Under the pieces are notes generated by a model, which was not told the origin of the DNA, ran no database searches, and saw nothing but the letters and a program-made list of their open reading frames with translations. The position numbers were made by a program, and so were the translations under genes. 42,232 nucleotides of DNA from the NCBI GenBank assembly GCA_039924845.1, contig JBDTAC010000048.1, forward strand, positions 1 through 42,232, in the 5' to 3' direction. Numbering within the stretch: position 1 is the stretch's first letter; each line of letters starts with the position of its first letter. Shown one piece after another: positions 15,092 to 24,800 of the stretch. Source of the DNA: Bacteroidia bacterium (lineage in GTDB: Bacteria; Bacteroidota; Bacteroidia; DATLTG01).

Positions 15092-16465
15092 ATGAAAAAA
15101 ATAAATTTTATTTTCTTTTTTTTACTGCTTTTTCATTTGTCTTCCAAAGGGTTTGAAAAAATAATTTTTCGGCATACAAACAACATCTCCGCTTTGGAAA
15201 AAAATAATTTTATTTCTGAAAAAGATTCCGGAAACCAATACTTCAACGCCAATTATCTCAGATATTCGGATCATATTTACAAATCAAATATCCGTACCGT
15301 TGAGCTATACGAAAAAAGTTGGGAGCTCTCCCCTCCCCTAATTCAATTGAACTCTGAGCAACGGTTAAAATTAAGTTTTGATGATTTGGATGGCGACATG
15401 AAATCATACAGTTACACCTTAGTGCATTGCGATGCGAATTGGCAACCTTCTGATTTGCATCCGATGGATTATTTGAATGGTTTTACACAAGATCAAATTA
15501 TTGATTACGCCTACTCTTACAATACGTTGCAACATTATACGCATTACAATTTAATTTTCCCAAATGAGAATATGCAAATTACTAAATCTGGAAATTATTT
15601 ATTAGAAGTTTATACCGATAATGATCCAGACAGTCTCGTTTTCACAAAACGTTTTATGGTGTTTGAACAAAAAGTAACGGTGAACGCGCAAGTAACAAAA
15701 CCCGTAGATGCGAACGATATGTATTACAAACAAGCTGTTAAATTTTCCATTGATTATACCGGTTATAATATTGCAGATCCTTACGGAAGTTTGACCGTAG
15801 TAATTACTCAAAATGGACGCTGGGATAATGCCATCAGCACGCTAAAACCTTTGTACATAAAAGAAAATTTTTTAGATTACAATTATGATCAAGACAATGA
15901 GTTTACAGGAGATAACGAGTTTCGGCATTTCGATTTGCAAAGTTTGCGCTATAAAACAGATCGCATTTCCGTCATTAATTTAGATTCGAATAAACACAAT
16001 CAAGTTTTTCTTACAGACGATGAAACCCGTAATTTCAAACGCTATTTTTCCGATGCCGATATCAACGGAAATTACCTCATAAAAACACACGATGGCACCA
16101 ACAGCGAATTAGAAAGTGAATATGTAAATGTCCATTTTTTTCTCCCTTACGATGCTCCTATAACGGATGGGAATTTATATGTTTTTGGCGCTTTATCCGC
16201 GTGGCAATGTACCGACGATTGTAAAATGAATTATGATTATAAAGCTCATGGATACACACTTTCCATGTATCTAAAACAAGGTTATTACAATTACGAATAT
16301 GTTTTTTTGAAGGATGGAAGTACTGCTGCGGATGCCACTTTGATTGAAGGAATGCACTACGAAACGGAGAATGACTATACCATTTATGTTTACAATCGTC
16401 CGCTGGGTAGCACCTATGATCAGCTGATTGCCGTAAAAAAAATAAATTCAGTGAAGCTGAAGTAA
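15092..16465 (+). CDS. Type IX secretion system plug protein (DUF5103)
   Basis: 457 residues from the ATG at 15092; the upstream 12-codon extension to 15056 is less likely because the signal peptide starts at MKKINFIFFFLLLFHLSSKG. I recognise the DUF5103 family from the domain opening VELYEKSWELSPPLIQL, followed by LSFDDLDGDMKSYSYTLVHC and the Asn-Trp/Asp motif. In Flavobacterium a protein of this family plugs the periplasmic side of the SprA translocon of the T9SS, which exports proteins with C-terminal sorting domains. It is periplasmic. The codons after the signal peptide (GFEKIIFRH) are an exact palindrome copy. Confidence 0.9.
   Translation: MKKINFIFFFLLLFHLSSKGFEKIIFRHTNNISALEKNNFISEKDSGNQYFNANYLRYSDHIYKSNIRTVELYEKSWELSPPLIQLNSEQRLKLSFDDLDGDMKSYSYTLVHCDANWQPSDLHPMDYLNGFTQDQIIDYAYSYNTLQHYTHYNLIFPNENMQITKSGNYLLEVYTDNDPDSLVFTKRFMVFEQKVTVNAQVTKPVDANDMYYKQAVKFSIDYTGYNIADPYGSLTVVITQNGRWDNAISTLKPLYIKENFLDYNYDQDNEFTGDNEFRHFDLQSLRYKTDRISVINLDSNKHNQVFLTDDETRNFKRYFSDADINGNYLIKTHDGTNSELESEYVNVHFFLPYDAPITDGNLYVFGALSAWQCTDDCKMNYDYKAHGYTLSMYLKQGYYNYEYVFLKDGSTAADATLIEGMHYETENDYTIYVYNRPLGSTYDQLIAVKKINSVKLK
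15152..15171. repeat. Dispersed AT palindrome inside the plug gene
   Basis: TTTGAAAAAATAATTTTTCG, in the coding sequence just after the signal peptide. It shares an extended left flank (AAGG or AAAGG then GTTTG) with the copy at 15011, 141 bases upstream. Confidence 0.7.
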
Positions 16466-16492
16466 TTTTCAGCTACTCGAAAATTAATTTTC

Positions 16493-16500
16493 TATTTTTG
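16493..16500 (+). promoter_or_regulatory. TAnnTTTG-like element next to a start codon
   Basis: TATTTTTG ends six bases before ATG 16506, which would give an almost leaderless mRNA if used. No -33 TTG is seen. Confidence 0.3.
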
Positions 16501-16505
16501 TTTTT

Positions 16506-17696
16506 ATGATGACAAATCGCCAACTCTTTTTGCAACATTTAGCACCCACCAGCGATGCGCCACTTGCACTGGAAATAAAAAAAGCAAAAGGAATTTATTT
16601 GTACGGTACGCAGAAAAAAAAATACATGGATTTAATTTCTGGCATCAGCGTAAGTAACGTCGGACATTCACATCCAAAAGTAATAAGCGCTATAAAAAAA
16701 CAACTCGAAGATTACATGCACTTAATGGTGTATGGCGAATATATTCAGTCGCCACAAATAAAATTAGCCAAAAAACTTTCCGAATTATTACCCAATAATT
16801 TAAATTGTTCTTACTTCGTCAATTCGGGTAGCGAAGCGGTGGAAGGTGCACTAAAATTAGCCAAACGATTTACCGGACGAACTGAAATCATTTCCTTTAA
16901 AAATGCATATCACGGAAGTTCGCATGGCGCTATGAGCGTGATGGGAAACGAAGAAATGAAAACAGCGTATCGTCCTTTGTTGCCAGATATTCGTTTTATA
17001 GAAATCAATAATTTATCTCAATTAAAAAATATTTCTAAAAAAACGGCTTGCGTTATTATTGAACCAATACAAGGCGAAGCGGGCGTTATTGCTTCTGAAA
17101 AAAAGTTTTTGAAAGCACTTCGTGAGCGATGTACCGAGATGGGAACACTTTTAATTTTTGATGAAATACAAACTGGTTTCGGACGAACAGGAACACTTTT
17201 TGCGTTTGAAGACTATAAAATTATTCCGGATATTCTCACTTTAGGAAAAGCCATGGGCGGCGGAATGCCAGTTGGAGCCTTTGTTTCGTCTAAGAAAATA
17301 ATGTCGATGCTTTCTAATAATCCTGTTTTAGGACACATTACTACTTTTGGCGGACATCCTGTTTCTTGCGCCGCAGCACTCGCAAATCTGGAAATTTTAA
17401 CGTCTTCAGAAAATAATTTTCAAGTACTTGAAAAAGAAAAACTATTTAGACAATACTTAAAACACCCTGTTATTAAAAGCATTCGAGGCAAGGGATTGTT
17501 GTTAGCCATCGAATTTGAAAATTTCGAAATCAATAAAAAAATAATTGATCGCTGTATTGAAAAGGGCGTAATTACCGATTGGTTTTTATTTTGTTCGAAT
17601 GCAATGCGCATTGCGCCTCCGCTGATTATTACAAAAGAAGAAATTAAAAAAGCTTGCCAAATAATTACGGAAAGTATTACTTATTTTTTTGATTAA
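16506..17696 (+). CDS. Class III PLP-dependent aminotransferase (acetylornithine aminotransferase-like)
   Basis: 396 residues, the usual length for the acetylornithine/ornithine aminotransferase group. Seen: NVGHSHPKVISAI near the N-terminus, cofactor-binding NSGSEAVEGALKLA (106-119), FKNAYHGSSHGA, the PLP-ring Asp in LLIFDEIQTGFGRTG (Asp219) and the Schiff-base Lys248 in TLGKAMGGGMPVGAF. It transfers an amino group from an omega-amine donor to 2-oxoglutarate in the cytosol. The exact substrate cannot be fixed from sequence and no arginine-pathway gene is adjacent. The start could be either of the two adjacent ATGs (16506 or 16509). It follows the plug gene by 40 bases. Confidence 0.9.
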   Translation: MMTNRQLFLQHLAPTSDAPLALEIKKAKGIYLYGTQKKKYMDLISGISVSNVGHSHPKVISAIKKQLEDYMHLMVYGEYIQSPQIKLAKKLSELLPNNLNCSYFVNSGSEAVEGALKLAKRFTGRTEIISFKNAYHGSSHGAMSVMGNEEMKTAYRPLLPDIRFIEINNLSQLKNISKKTACVIIEPIQGEAGVIASEKKFLKALRERCTEMGTLLIFDEIQTGFGRTGTLFAFEDYKIIPDILTLGKAMGGGMPVGAFVSSKKIMSMLSNNPVLGHITTFGGHPVSCAAALANLEILTSSENNFQVLEKEKLFRQYLKHPVIKSIRGKGLLLAIEFENFEINKKIIDRCIEKGVITDWFLFCSNAMRIAPPLIITKEEIKKACQIITESITYFFD

Positions 17697-17712
17697 GTTT
17701 GTTGAATTGTTT

Positions 17713-17730
17713 TGCTGAAAAAATAATTTT
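17713..17730. repeat. Dispersed AT palindrome, copy 7
   Basis: GCTGAAAAAATAATTTTC, in the 48-base gap between the aminotransferase and the OmpR-type regulator. Confidence 0.55.
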
Positions 17731-17744
17731 CTAAATCGAAATTT

Positions 17745-18419
17745 ATGAATGTATTAATTGTTGAAGACGAAAAAAGTTTAGCAAAAGAAATGAGTATTTT
17801 CTTGAAAAAGGAAGGATTTCTCTGCGAGGTAGCGCACACAGGAAAAGATGCTTCCGAAAAAATTTTCGTTACACCGTATGATTTTATCTTGCTCGATTTG
17901 GGTTTGCCCGACTACGAAGGCTTGAATTTATTACGAGAAACGAAAGAATCCAATCAGGAAGCAATTATTATTATTCTTACGGCTCGCACTGGCACAAACG
18001 ATAAAATTACAGGACTGGATTTAGGCGCGGATGATTACTTAGCAAAACCGTTTTCATTGCTCGAATTACATGCGCGAATGCAAGCTATTACGCGACGAAA
18101 ACATGGATTAAAGAAAAACACTATCGAGGTTCAAGAATTTACAATTGATATTCAAAACCGTTCGGTGCATCATAAAAACACAGCTATTAATCTGACAAAA
18201 AAAGAATTTGATATTTTACATTATCTGCTTTTACATAAAAACCGCGTAGTTACTCGACTCCAACTAACGGAACACATTTGGGGAAATGTTTTAGAAGACG
18301 ATTACGATTCGAATTACATTGATGTACACATCAAAAATCTTCGAAAAAAACTGGCTGTACATTGTAGCAGCAATCTATTTGAAACGGTACGAGGAATCGG
18401 CTATCGTTTGGATATTTGA
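17745..18419 (+). CDS. OmpR/PhoB-family response regulator
   Basis: 224 residues: receiver (1-115) with Glu7/Asp8, Asp51 in FILLDLGLPD, Thr in IIILTAR and Lys101 in DDYLAKPF; winged-helix DNA-binding domain (about 125-224) with LTKKEFDILHYLLLHKNRVVTR and the C-terminal ETVRGIGYRLDI. All switch residues are intact, so this should be a phosphorylation-controlled transcription factor. There is no adjacent sensor kinase, although such regulators usually sit next to one; the downstream neighbour is the oppositely oriented dsbD. The partner kinase must be elsewhere. Confidence 0.95.
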   Translation: MNVLIVEDEKSLAKEMSIFLKKEGFLCEVAHTGKDASEKIFVTPYDFILLDLGLPDYEGLNLLRETKESNQEAIIIILTARTGTNDKITGLDLGADDYLAKPFSLLELHARMQAITRRKHGLKKNTIEVQEFTIDIQNRSVHHKNTAINLTKKEFDILHYLLLHKNRVVTRLQLTEHIWGNVLEDDYDSNYIDVHIKNLRKKLAVHCSSNLFETVRGIGYRLDI

Positions 18420-18430
18420 TAATTCATCTC

Positions 18431-18450
18431 CCAAAAAAATAATTTTTCAA
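18431..18450. repeat. Dispersed AT palindrome, copy 8
   Basis: CCAAAAAAATAATTTTTCAA, first of a tandem pair between convergent genes. Confidence 0.65.
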
Positions 18451-18453
18451 CGG

Positions 18454-18476
18454 CTCGAAAAATTATTTTTTTGAAC
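18454..18476. repeat. Dispersed AT palindrome overlapping the dsbD stop codon
   Basis: Contains the exact 19-mer CGAAAAATTATTTTTTTGA. The centre of the palindrome is the TAA of dsbD (18463-18465 on the minus strand), so the last residues Ser-Lys-Lys are encoded by the repeat. Confidence 0.8.
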
Positions 18477-20598
18477 GCTTTAAAAATTCCGCTTTTCCTT
18501 GATCTAAAAACTGAATGTAAATTTGGATATCGGGATTGTAACCTCTCGGCGTATTAAGCGTATTTCCATTTGCATCCACTAAAACATCCCAAGGTTCTGC
18601 ATTTGTATTGTATTTAGAAGTTTCCAAATCGCTCCATTTATCGCCGATGGTTTCTATATTTTGCCCGGTTGTTTTGGAGATGTATTGCGCATTTTGCGGT
18701 AATTCATTTTTCTCATCCACATACAACATTGCTACCACAAAATCTTGGTTGAGACGTTTTAAAACTTCAGGATCGCTCCATACATTTTTTTCCATTTTAC
18801 GACAATTCACACAATTAATTCCTGTGAAATCAATCAATAAAGGTTTGTTCATTTGTTTCGCGTAAGCAAGCGCTTTGTCGTAATCGTGAAAACAAGAAAT
18901 ATTATTCGGGCATTCAATTCCGTCATTGTTTGGCGGAATACTATTTACTACATTGGAATTTGTGACGTTTGAAGAAACATTTTGTTGCCAACCTTCGCTG
19001 TATGGCGGAACAAATCCGCTGATAAGCTTTAACGGTGCGCCCCATAAGCCTGGAACTAAATAAACGGCAAATGCAAACGAGAAAATCGCTAAAAATAATT
19101 TCGGAATACTTACGTATTTAACATCACTGTCGTGAGAAAATTTAATTTTTCCAAGCAGATAAAATCCGAGAATAATAAAAATAACAATCCACAAGGAAAT
19201 AAAAATTTCTCTGCCCATAATTCCCAAAGGACCGTTGAGATGAATGTGTAACCAATCGCAATGCAAACCTGCTAAATCAACAGCTGAAAGGAATTTCAAT
19301 GAAAAAGCAATCTCTAATAAACCTAAAACAACTTTCACATTGTTAAGCCATCCGCCCGATTTTGGCAGAGAATTCATCCATCCCGGAAAGGCTGCAAACA
19401 GTGTAAATGGCAAAGCCAAAGCAAGCGAAAAACCAAACATGCCAATAATTAAATTGATGTAATGTCCGCCTGTAGCCGCGTTGGCAAGCAGAGAACCAAT
19501 AATAGGACCCGTACAAGAAAACGACACTAAAGAAAGTGTAAACGCCATGAAAAAGATACCGATAATGCCTCCTTTTTCAGAAGCCTGATCGGCTTTGTTT
19601 GCCCAAGAACTTGGCAAAGTAATTTCAAAAGCTCCGAGAAAAGAAATTCCGAAAATCACGAAAATAATAAAGAAAAAAAGATTCATCCATTCGTTGGTAG
19701 ATATGGCGTTTAAGCCAGATGAGCCAAAAGCGAGCGTAATAATTACACCAAGTAAAACGTAAATAAAAATGATGGAAAGTCCGTAAAAAATAGCTTTTCG
19801 CAATCCTTTTTTTGGATCAGAACTTTGTTTTGTAAAAAAACTAACGGTGAGCGGAATCATTGGAAAAACGCAAGGCGTAACCAAAGCAGCCAAGCCGCCC
19901 AAAAATCCGAGAAAGAAAATCATCCAGCCAGAAAGTCCCGTAGATTGTGCTGTTGAAGCATCTTCGATACTGTTCGTTATTGTTGGAGCAGAAACAACTA
20001 CTGTTTGTTTGTTGCTATCCGTTTTTGCAGGTAAAGTTAGTTGTGATGATTTTAACGCATTGCTATCAACTGTAGTTGTTTGGTTTATTTTTTCTGTTGG
20101 TATTATTGCTGTTTTTGTTTTGCTGGCGCTGATATTAAAAGAAAAATCTACGTCTTTTGGCGGCAAACACATGGAATCATTACAAACCATGAAATTTAAT
20201 TTTCCGGTAAGCGTAAAGTCTTTCTCGGATTTTACACTTATTTTTTGTGTGAATGTTGCATTGTCTTCAAAATAATTTAAGTTCATTTCATACAGCGGTT
20301 CGTATTTCGAAATGGCTTTACTTTCTTCTGTTTTTCCAGCTAAAACATAATTGGCAGAAGGACTGTAAGAAAATGTGGTAGGAATTGGTCCGTCTTTTCC
20401 CTGCATAAATTGCGAATACAAATGCCAGCCTTTTCCGATAGTTGCTTTGGTTACAAGTGCGGATTGTGTATCGCTGATTTTTTTTACACTAAACTCCCAT
20501 TTTACAGGATTATATATTTGAGAAAAAGATTTTTCGGTGCAGCAAAAGCTTATCAATAAAGACAAGCAGATGTAGAAGAATTTTTGTTTTAATTTCAT
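18463..20598 (-). CDS. dsbD: DsbD-type thiol:disulfide interchange protein
   Basis: 711 residues. Signal peptide (1-26), periplasmic N-terminal domain with a Cys pair (Cys139 and Cys144 in MVCNDSMCLPP), a multi-span transmembrane core with the two transmembrane cysteines (Cys243 in LVTPCVFPMIPLT; Cys362 in FSCTGPIIG), and a C-terminal thioredoxin fold with Cys596-x-x-Cys599 (INCVNCRKME). This is the full DsbD layout, which carries electrons from cytosolic thioredoxin to periplasmic disulfide reductases. A low-complexity Thr/Ser/Lys linker joins the first two parts. A TAnnTTTG element (20619-20626, minus strand) lies upstream. Confidence 0.93.
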   Translation of the reverse strand: MKLKQKFFYICLSLLISFCCTEKSFSQIYNPVKWEFSVKKISDTQSALVTKATIGKGWHLYSQFMQGKDGPIPTTFSYSPSANYVLAGKTEESKAISKYEPLYEMNLNYFEDNATFTQKISVKSEKDFTLTGKLNFMVCNDSMCLPPKDVDFSFNISASKTKTAIIPTEKINQTTTVDSNALKSSQLTLPAKTDSNKQTVVVSAPTITNSIEDASTAQSTGLSGWMIFFLGFLGGLAALVTPCVFPMIPLTVSFFTKQSSDPKKGLRKAIFYGLSIIFIYVLLGVIITLAFGSSGLNAISTNEWMNLFFFIIFVIFGISFLGAFEITLPSSWANKADQASEKGGIIGIFFMAFTLSLVSFSCTGPIIGSLLANAATGGHYINLIIGMFGFSLALALPFTLFAAFPGWMNSLPKSGGWLNNVKVVLGLLEIAFSLKFLSAVDLAGLHCDWLHIHLNGPLGIMGREIFISLWIVIFIILGFYLLGKIKFSHDSDVKYVSIPKLFLAIFSFAFAVYLVPGLWGAPLKLISGFVPPYSEGWQQNVSSNVTNSNVVNSIPPNNDGIECPNNISCFHDYDKALAYAKQMNKPLLIDFTGINCVNCRKMEKNVWSDPEVLKRLNQDFVVAMLYVDEKNELPQNAQYISKTTGQNIETIGDKWSDLETSKYNTNAEPWDVLVDANGNTLNTPRGYNPDIQIYIQFLDQGKAEFLKRSKK

Positions 20599-20618
20599 AA
20601 ATGAATTATTTTAAAAAT

Positions 20619-20626
20619 CAAAAATA
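20619..20626 (-). promoter_or_regulatory. TAnnTTTG element upstream of dsbD
   Basis: Minus-strand TATTTTTG, 21 bases before the dsbD start. No clear -33 TTG. Confidence 0.45.
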
Positions 20627-20727
20627 CTGATTTTAATAAAGAAGTTAGAGGTAAAAATGAACTAAAATTGGAATGCTGAAAAGCAAGTTGGGATTTTAAA
20701 AGCAAATCTTAAAAAAAATTCTGTTAA

Positions 20728-20752
20728 AAAAGCCCACAAATTGTGGGCTTTT
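20728..20752 (-). terminator. Terminator after the zinc-ribbon gene
   Basis: AAAAGCCCAC, loop AAATT, GTGGGCTTTT. The A-run on the plus strand is a T-run for the minus-strand transcript ending at 20778. Confidence 0.88.
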
Positions 20753-20777
20753 GAAATTAACAAACCAAAACAAAATT

Positions 20778-21107
20778 TTACATTGTCTTTTTGTCAGACA
20801 TACTCATGTCCTTCATACCAGCAGCAACTTTTACCATTGGTTTATGGCATTTTTTGCATTCGCCAGCTTTGTTACTTGTAGCACCGCACATTGGGCAGTA
20901 ATAAGTGCCTTCTTTTAACATTTTAACATGGCATTTCATACATTCTCCCGATTTGTCGCTTGTTGTGCCGCATTTCGGGCATACATAAACAACTGCATGT
21001 TTTTTGGTGGCTGTTTTTTCAGTGCTTGTTTTGCTTTGTGCAAAAGATGTTGCAGTCATAAATAAAGTACAAGCAAACATCAACATTAATTTTTTCATGG
21101 TTTTCAT
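20778..21107 (-). CDS. Secreted protein with two zinc-ribbon-like Cys4 repeats
   Basis: 109 residues. A signal peptide (KKLMLMFACTLFMTATSFAQ) is followed by a Ser/Thr/Lys stretch, then two near-identical Cys4 units: Cys43-x2-Cys46...Cys56-x2-Cys59 and Cys71-x2-Cys74...Cys84-x2-Cys87. Both have the pattern C-P-x-C-G, then T-S, K-x-G-E-C, K-C-H. The spacing suits one metal (zinc) ion per unit. The tail is Met/Lys-rich (MKDMSMSDKKTM), as in periplasmic metal-handling proteins. A start at the second Met (21098) is possible. It lies between dsbD and a sigma-factor gene; a role in envelope metal handling is inference. Confidence 0.82.
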   Translation of the reverse strand: MKTMKKLMLMFACTLFMTATSFAQSKTSTEKTATKKHAVVYVCPKCGTTSDKSGECMKCHVKMLKEGTYYCPMCGATSNKAGECKKCHKPMVKVAAGMKDMSMSDKKTM

Positions 21108-21166
21108 AATTATATTTTTTTAGTTCACCTATTTATACCACAAACGAAATAAAATCACCCAATCAA

Positions 21167-21187
21167 CAAAAAATTATTTTTTGAAAG
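21167..21187. repeat. Dispersed AT palindrome overlapping the sigma-factor stop
   Basis: CAAAAAATTATTTTTTGAAA; the minus-strand TAA of the sigma gene (21174-21176) lies at the palindrome centre, encoding the final Phe-Lys-Lys. Confidence 0.65.
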
Positions 21188-21719
21188 CCTCTTCTTTCAG
21201 CTTTTTCAAACACTTATATTTTTGATTTTGAGCAGTATGAGTGTTTGAATAATTAAATTCTTTTTCTATTTCGCTGATTTTTTTATTCTGAAAAAAGATT
21301 CGATTAATTAATTTTTGACAATGTTCTGATATTTGTTTCATCAATTTATCAAGTGGTTTTTGCTCTTCATCTTGTGAAGTAATAAAATCAGTTTCGCTAA
21401 CAAAATCAAGCGATTGTGTATTTCTAAAATGCTTGGTGTTACGCAAATCTTTGAGCCAAAGATTCCTACTTATTGCACAGGTATAAGTGCTTAAAGAAGC
21501 TGTTAATTGGAAATTTTCTTCAGAAATATTTTTCAGCAACACAATCATCGTTTCCTGAAAAATATCCATTGCATCGTTTTCAGAGCCGCTGTTGTTCAAT
21601 ATAAATTTTCTAACAATAGGATAATTCTGGACATAAAGAATTTCGAAATACTTTTCCTGTTTGTTTCGAAGAGCTGTAAGAATGTTGTTGTCGTCGTTTA
21701 AAGTTGGACTTTTTGTCAT
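21174..21719 (-). CDS. RNA polymerase sigma-70-family factor (ECF-like)
   Basis: 181 residues from the ATG at 21719; the frame extends four codons to a TTG at 21731. Region 2 is visible as YPIVRKFILNNSGSENDAMDIFQETMIVLLKNI with the -10-recognising helix, and region 4 near the C-terminus as LINRIFFQNKKISEIEKEF then NYSNTHTAQNQKYKCLKKL. The size and absence of regions 1 and 3 fit ECF sigma factors, though region 4 is divergent. No anti-sigma factor is adjacent. The short secreted metal-binding protein downstream and the large T9SS protein upstream are possible targets. Confidence 0.85.
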   Translation of the reverse strand: MTKSPTLNDDNNILTALRNKQEKYFEILYVQNYPIVRKFILNNSGSENDAMDIFQETMIVLLKNISEENFQLTASLSTYTCAISRNLWLKDLRNTKHFRNTQSLDFVSETDFITSQDEEQKPLDKLMKQISEHCQKLINRIFFQNKKISEIEKEFNYSNTHTAQNQKYKCLKKLKEEAFKK

Positions 21720-21748
21720 AATCAGTATCAATTAAATGTGGTTAAAAA

Positions 21749-21765
21749 TATCTCCTTTGGAGATA
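21749..21765. promoter_or_regulatory. Inverted repeat upstream of the sigma gene
   Basis: TATCTCC, spacer TTT, GGAGATA: a perfect 7-bp inverted repeat, 30 bases upstream of the start codon. It could be an operator or an mRNA hairpin hiding the GGAG. Confidence 0.4.
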
Positions 21766-21803
21766 ATACCAAAATTATGAAAATATCACCCAAGTGAACC
21801 AAA

Positions 21804-24800
21804 TTATTGAACCACCTTAAAACCTATATTTTGGTTGCCCTTTCGGACGTTGATATAATAAATCCCTTTTGCAGCTGGCGAAAAATTAATTTTTACATTG
21901 TTGTTTTGCACTTTTATTTCCTCGTCAGAAATAATTTTTTGTCCCAACATATTGATCGCGCTAATTATAACGTCTGAAAGGTTTTGGAAAGAAAAATTCA
22001 AGTAATATCCATTTGGCGTCGTTACTAATTTAACTAAATTTTGAAGCGGATTGATACTTTTTATTCCTGTTGAATTATCCAAAATAGTAATTATTTTTTG
22101 GATAGAATCTTCGCAGTTTTCGTTGGATGCAATTAACGTTACAGTGTAAATTCCGGCGACGTTGTAAGTGTGCTGCGAATCAAAATTAATATCTGTATTT
22201 CCATCGCCAAATTTCCATAAAAAAGAATTCGCACCGGCAGAATAATTACTAAATGAAATGGAGTGACCAATTGCGAAATAACTCGTGTCGCTGTTTGCAT
22301 CAAATTCAGCAAGTACGGGCGTCTGTGCTGGAATTGTAATTGTATCAGTAATACTTCCACAGATAAAATTGGGATTGTTTGCGGTAACGTAATATGTTCC
22401 GGAAGTGAGATGCGCCAGCGTATCCGAAGTATTTGTTGTTGTAATTGTTTTTAAAACAATTCCGGAATTATTTTTCCACGTAAAGATAAATGTGCCGTTT
22501 CCATTTGAATTAACAAGAGCTGTAGCGTGTTCGCAATCTGTCGGAAAATACTTGGTTTCCATTCCAGCACTTACGTGAAGTAAAAATCGCGGAGCATTTG
22601 TCGTGTCAGAAATCGTGAAAGAATAAGTGTTCGTATTTTTCAAATCGGTTTTTATTCCTGTCAAGAGATCTTCTAAAACCAAACAAGAATTTTTCGGAAT
22701 ATTTGTCAAATTATCAGAACTAATTGTGTACGTTCCAGATGTACCTACTTTTACTCGCAAGGGAATGCTGAGTGAGGAATCGAGTTCTGGTATACTATTT
22801 ATTGAAAAATCTGCATTCTGCGAAAGCGATGAAATGCTTGGAACTGCCGTACTTGTACTAACTATTTTATAGGCATCCAACAAACTATCAAAAGCCATTG
22901 TTGCCTCTTTATTAAATAAAATAAATGTTTCGTCGCTGTACGAATTTCCATTAATTCGTAAATGAATACTGAGCGATTGCACATTATGATTATTTTCTAT
23001 TTTAGTGAAAGGCTTATTGCTGGAGGATTTTACATTTTCTGTCATCACCAATTTCGGACTACTACCATTTGTTTGCACCCAAAAGGATTGCGAAGAAGGA
23101 ATAATATTGCTTCCTCCATTTGTGCCGATTCCGCTCACATAACTGGCGTATTGCTGCAATTGAGAATTCCAAATATAAATGGCGTTATTGATTTTTGTTT
23201 TCGTCCAACCGCTCGCAGCATTCCAATCAATGGCGGAAGGATACGTGTTCGAAATCATATTCCATCCGTCTTGCGATGCGCCCCCACTTGCTGTATAAGT
23301 TGGAGAGAAGGTTTGCGTTAATTTATTGGGCGGACCTGTAACTTTAATTGTTAAAGGTGTTGGACCCACGTAACACCAATATCCACCGGTATTTAAAATA
23401 GAATTACTGGTATTTGTTGCGCCCACGTAGCCATTGGAAAAAACTCCTGGAGCAGATTCGTTATATGTATAAATAGAAACGAAAGCATTTCCAGGATCGT
23501 TGGATCCAACAAAACCTGTTGTGTAAAAACAATTTGTCCATTGCTGAAGTGTTGCGCCGCTTACCGCAGATGCGAGAAAACGCCAACCTGTTTGTCCGGG
23601 CGGTAAATAACGTTGCATCGTAATATTTCCGACAAAATTAGCGCCCGTCGGAATACTTGCTATACTTGCAGTTCCAGCAGCATCAGAAATTAATGTAAGG
23701 TTTTGCCCTGTACTTGTAAAGGTTCCTTTCATCAGCGTTAGAGTTCCGATTAAATTTTCTGAATTTGTCAAATTTATCCCAACAGAATTATTCAAAATAA
23801 TATTATAAAAAGAAGTAATACTTGTTCCGCCTATTATTTGAGCGCCTGTTCCGTTAAAAATGACAGTGCCTTTTTGTGCCTTAAAAACACCTTTATTTAT
23901 AAAATTTCCTTTCAAGGTAATAGCGTAAAAGGAATTACTGACATCTAAATTATTTCCTGCATTTATTTGAAAAGTACTGTCTACATTGATATTTCCGGTA
24001 AGAATTTTTGTTCCGTTTCCTGCACAAGTCAAATTGTAAAAAAACTCATCAGACGTATTTGTAATTGTTTGAGAAGAATTTCCATCCAAAATAACGGTGC
24101 CTTTCCTTTTTACAAAAGAACCTGTGTTTAGCCAATTACCGCCCAGTTTTAGCGAATCGTTGCTCGTGGAAACATCCAGTGTGCTTTGTATATTTAGGTT
24201 TCCATTTATTTTTAAAGTGCCCGAAGTTGTTTTGATATTATTTCCAGAAATACCTAAATTATAATAAGCTCCATCGTCTGGTTTGTGAATGGTTTGTACG
24301 CCCAATCGATCATAAATAACAGTGTTTCCTGCAGCAGATGAATTAAATCCACTTACATTAAATTTTGCAGATTGTGTGCTGATATTTAATACGCTATTTA
24401 TTCCTTGCGAAAAAATTCCGGAGCCCGTCAAACCTCCTGTTATTACGAGCGAAGTAGCATTTATGCACACTGCGCCAACATCCACTTTAATATTTTGGAT
24501 GGCAATTGGTTTCCCGCTAATGCTTTTATTGATTCCTGTAAACGTGTACGTTCCGCCGCCCGAAATAAAATCCGTTCCGTTAAAAATTAAATTTCCAGAC
24601 AGTTGCCAACTGTCGCTAACGGTGCAATCCCAAGTTCCATTGATGATTAAATCCGTTATTTGTTTCGCGCCACTCGTAGAAGTTATTTTAACAACCGCTC
24701 CAGCATCTACAATGGTAGCACCGCTTATTTTTAAATTAACACCATTAATCACGGAAGTGTCGTTTATAACGCGCAAATCTCCCGAAACATCCAAAGTGCC

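Noticed and set aside
19847-20275. 142-codon plus-strand frame within dsbD
   Set aside because: It overlaps the DsbD linker and first membrane span, whose Cys motif is clear on the other strand.
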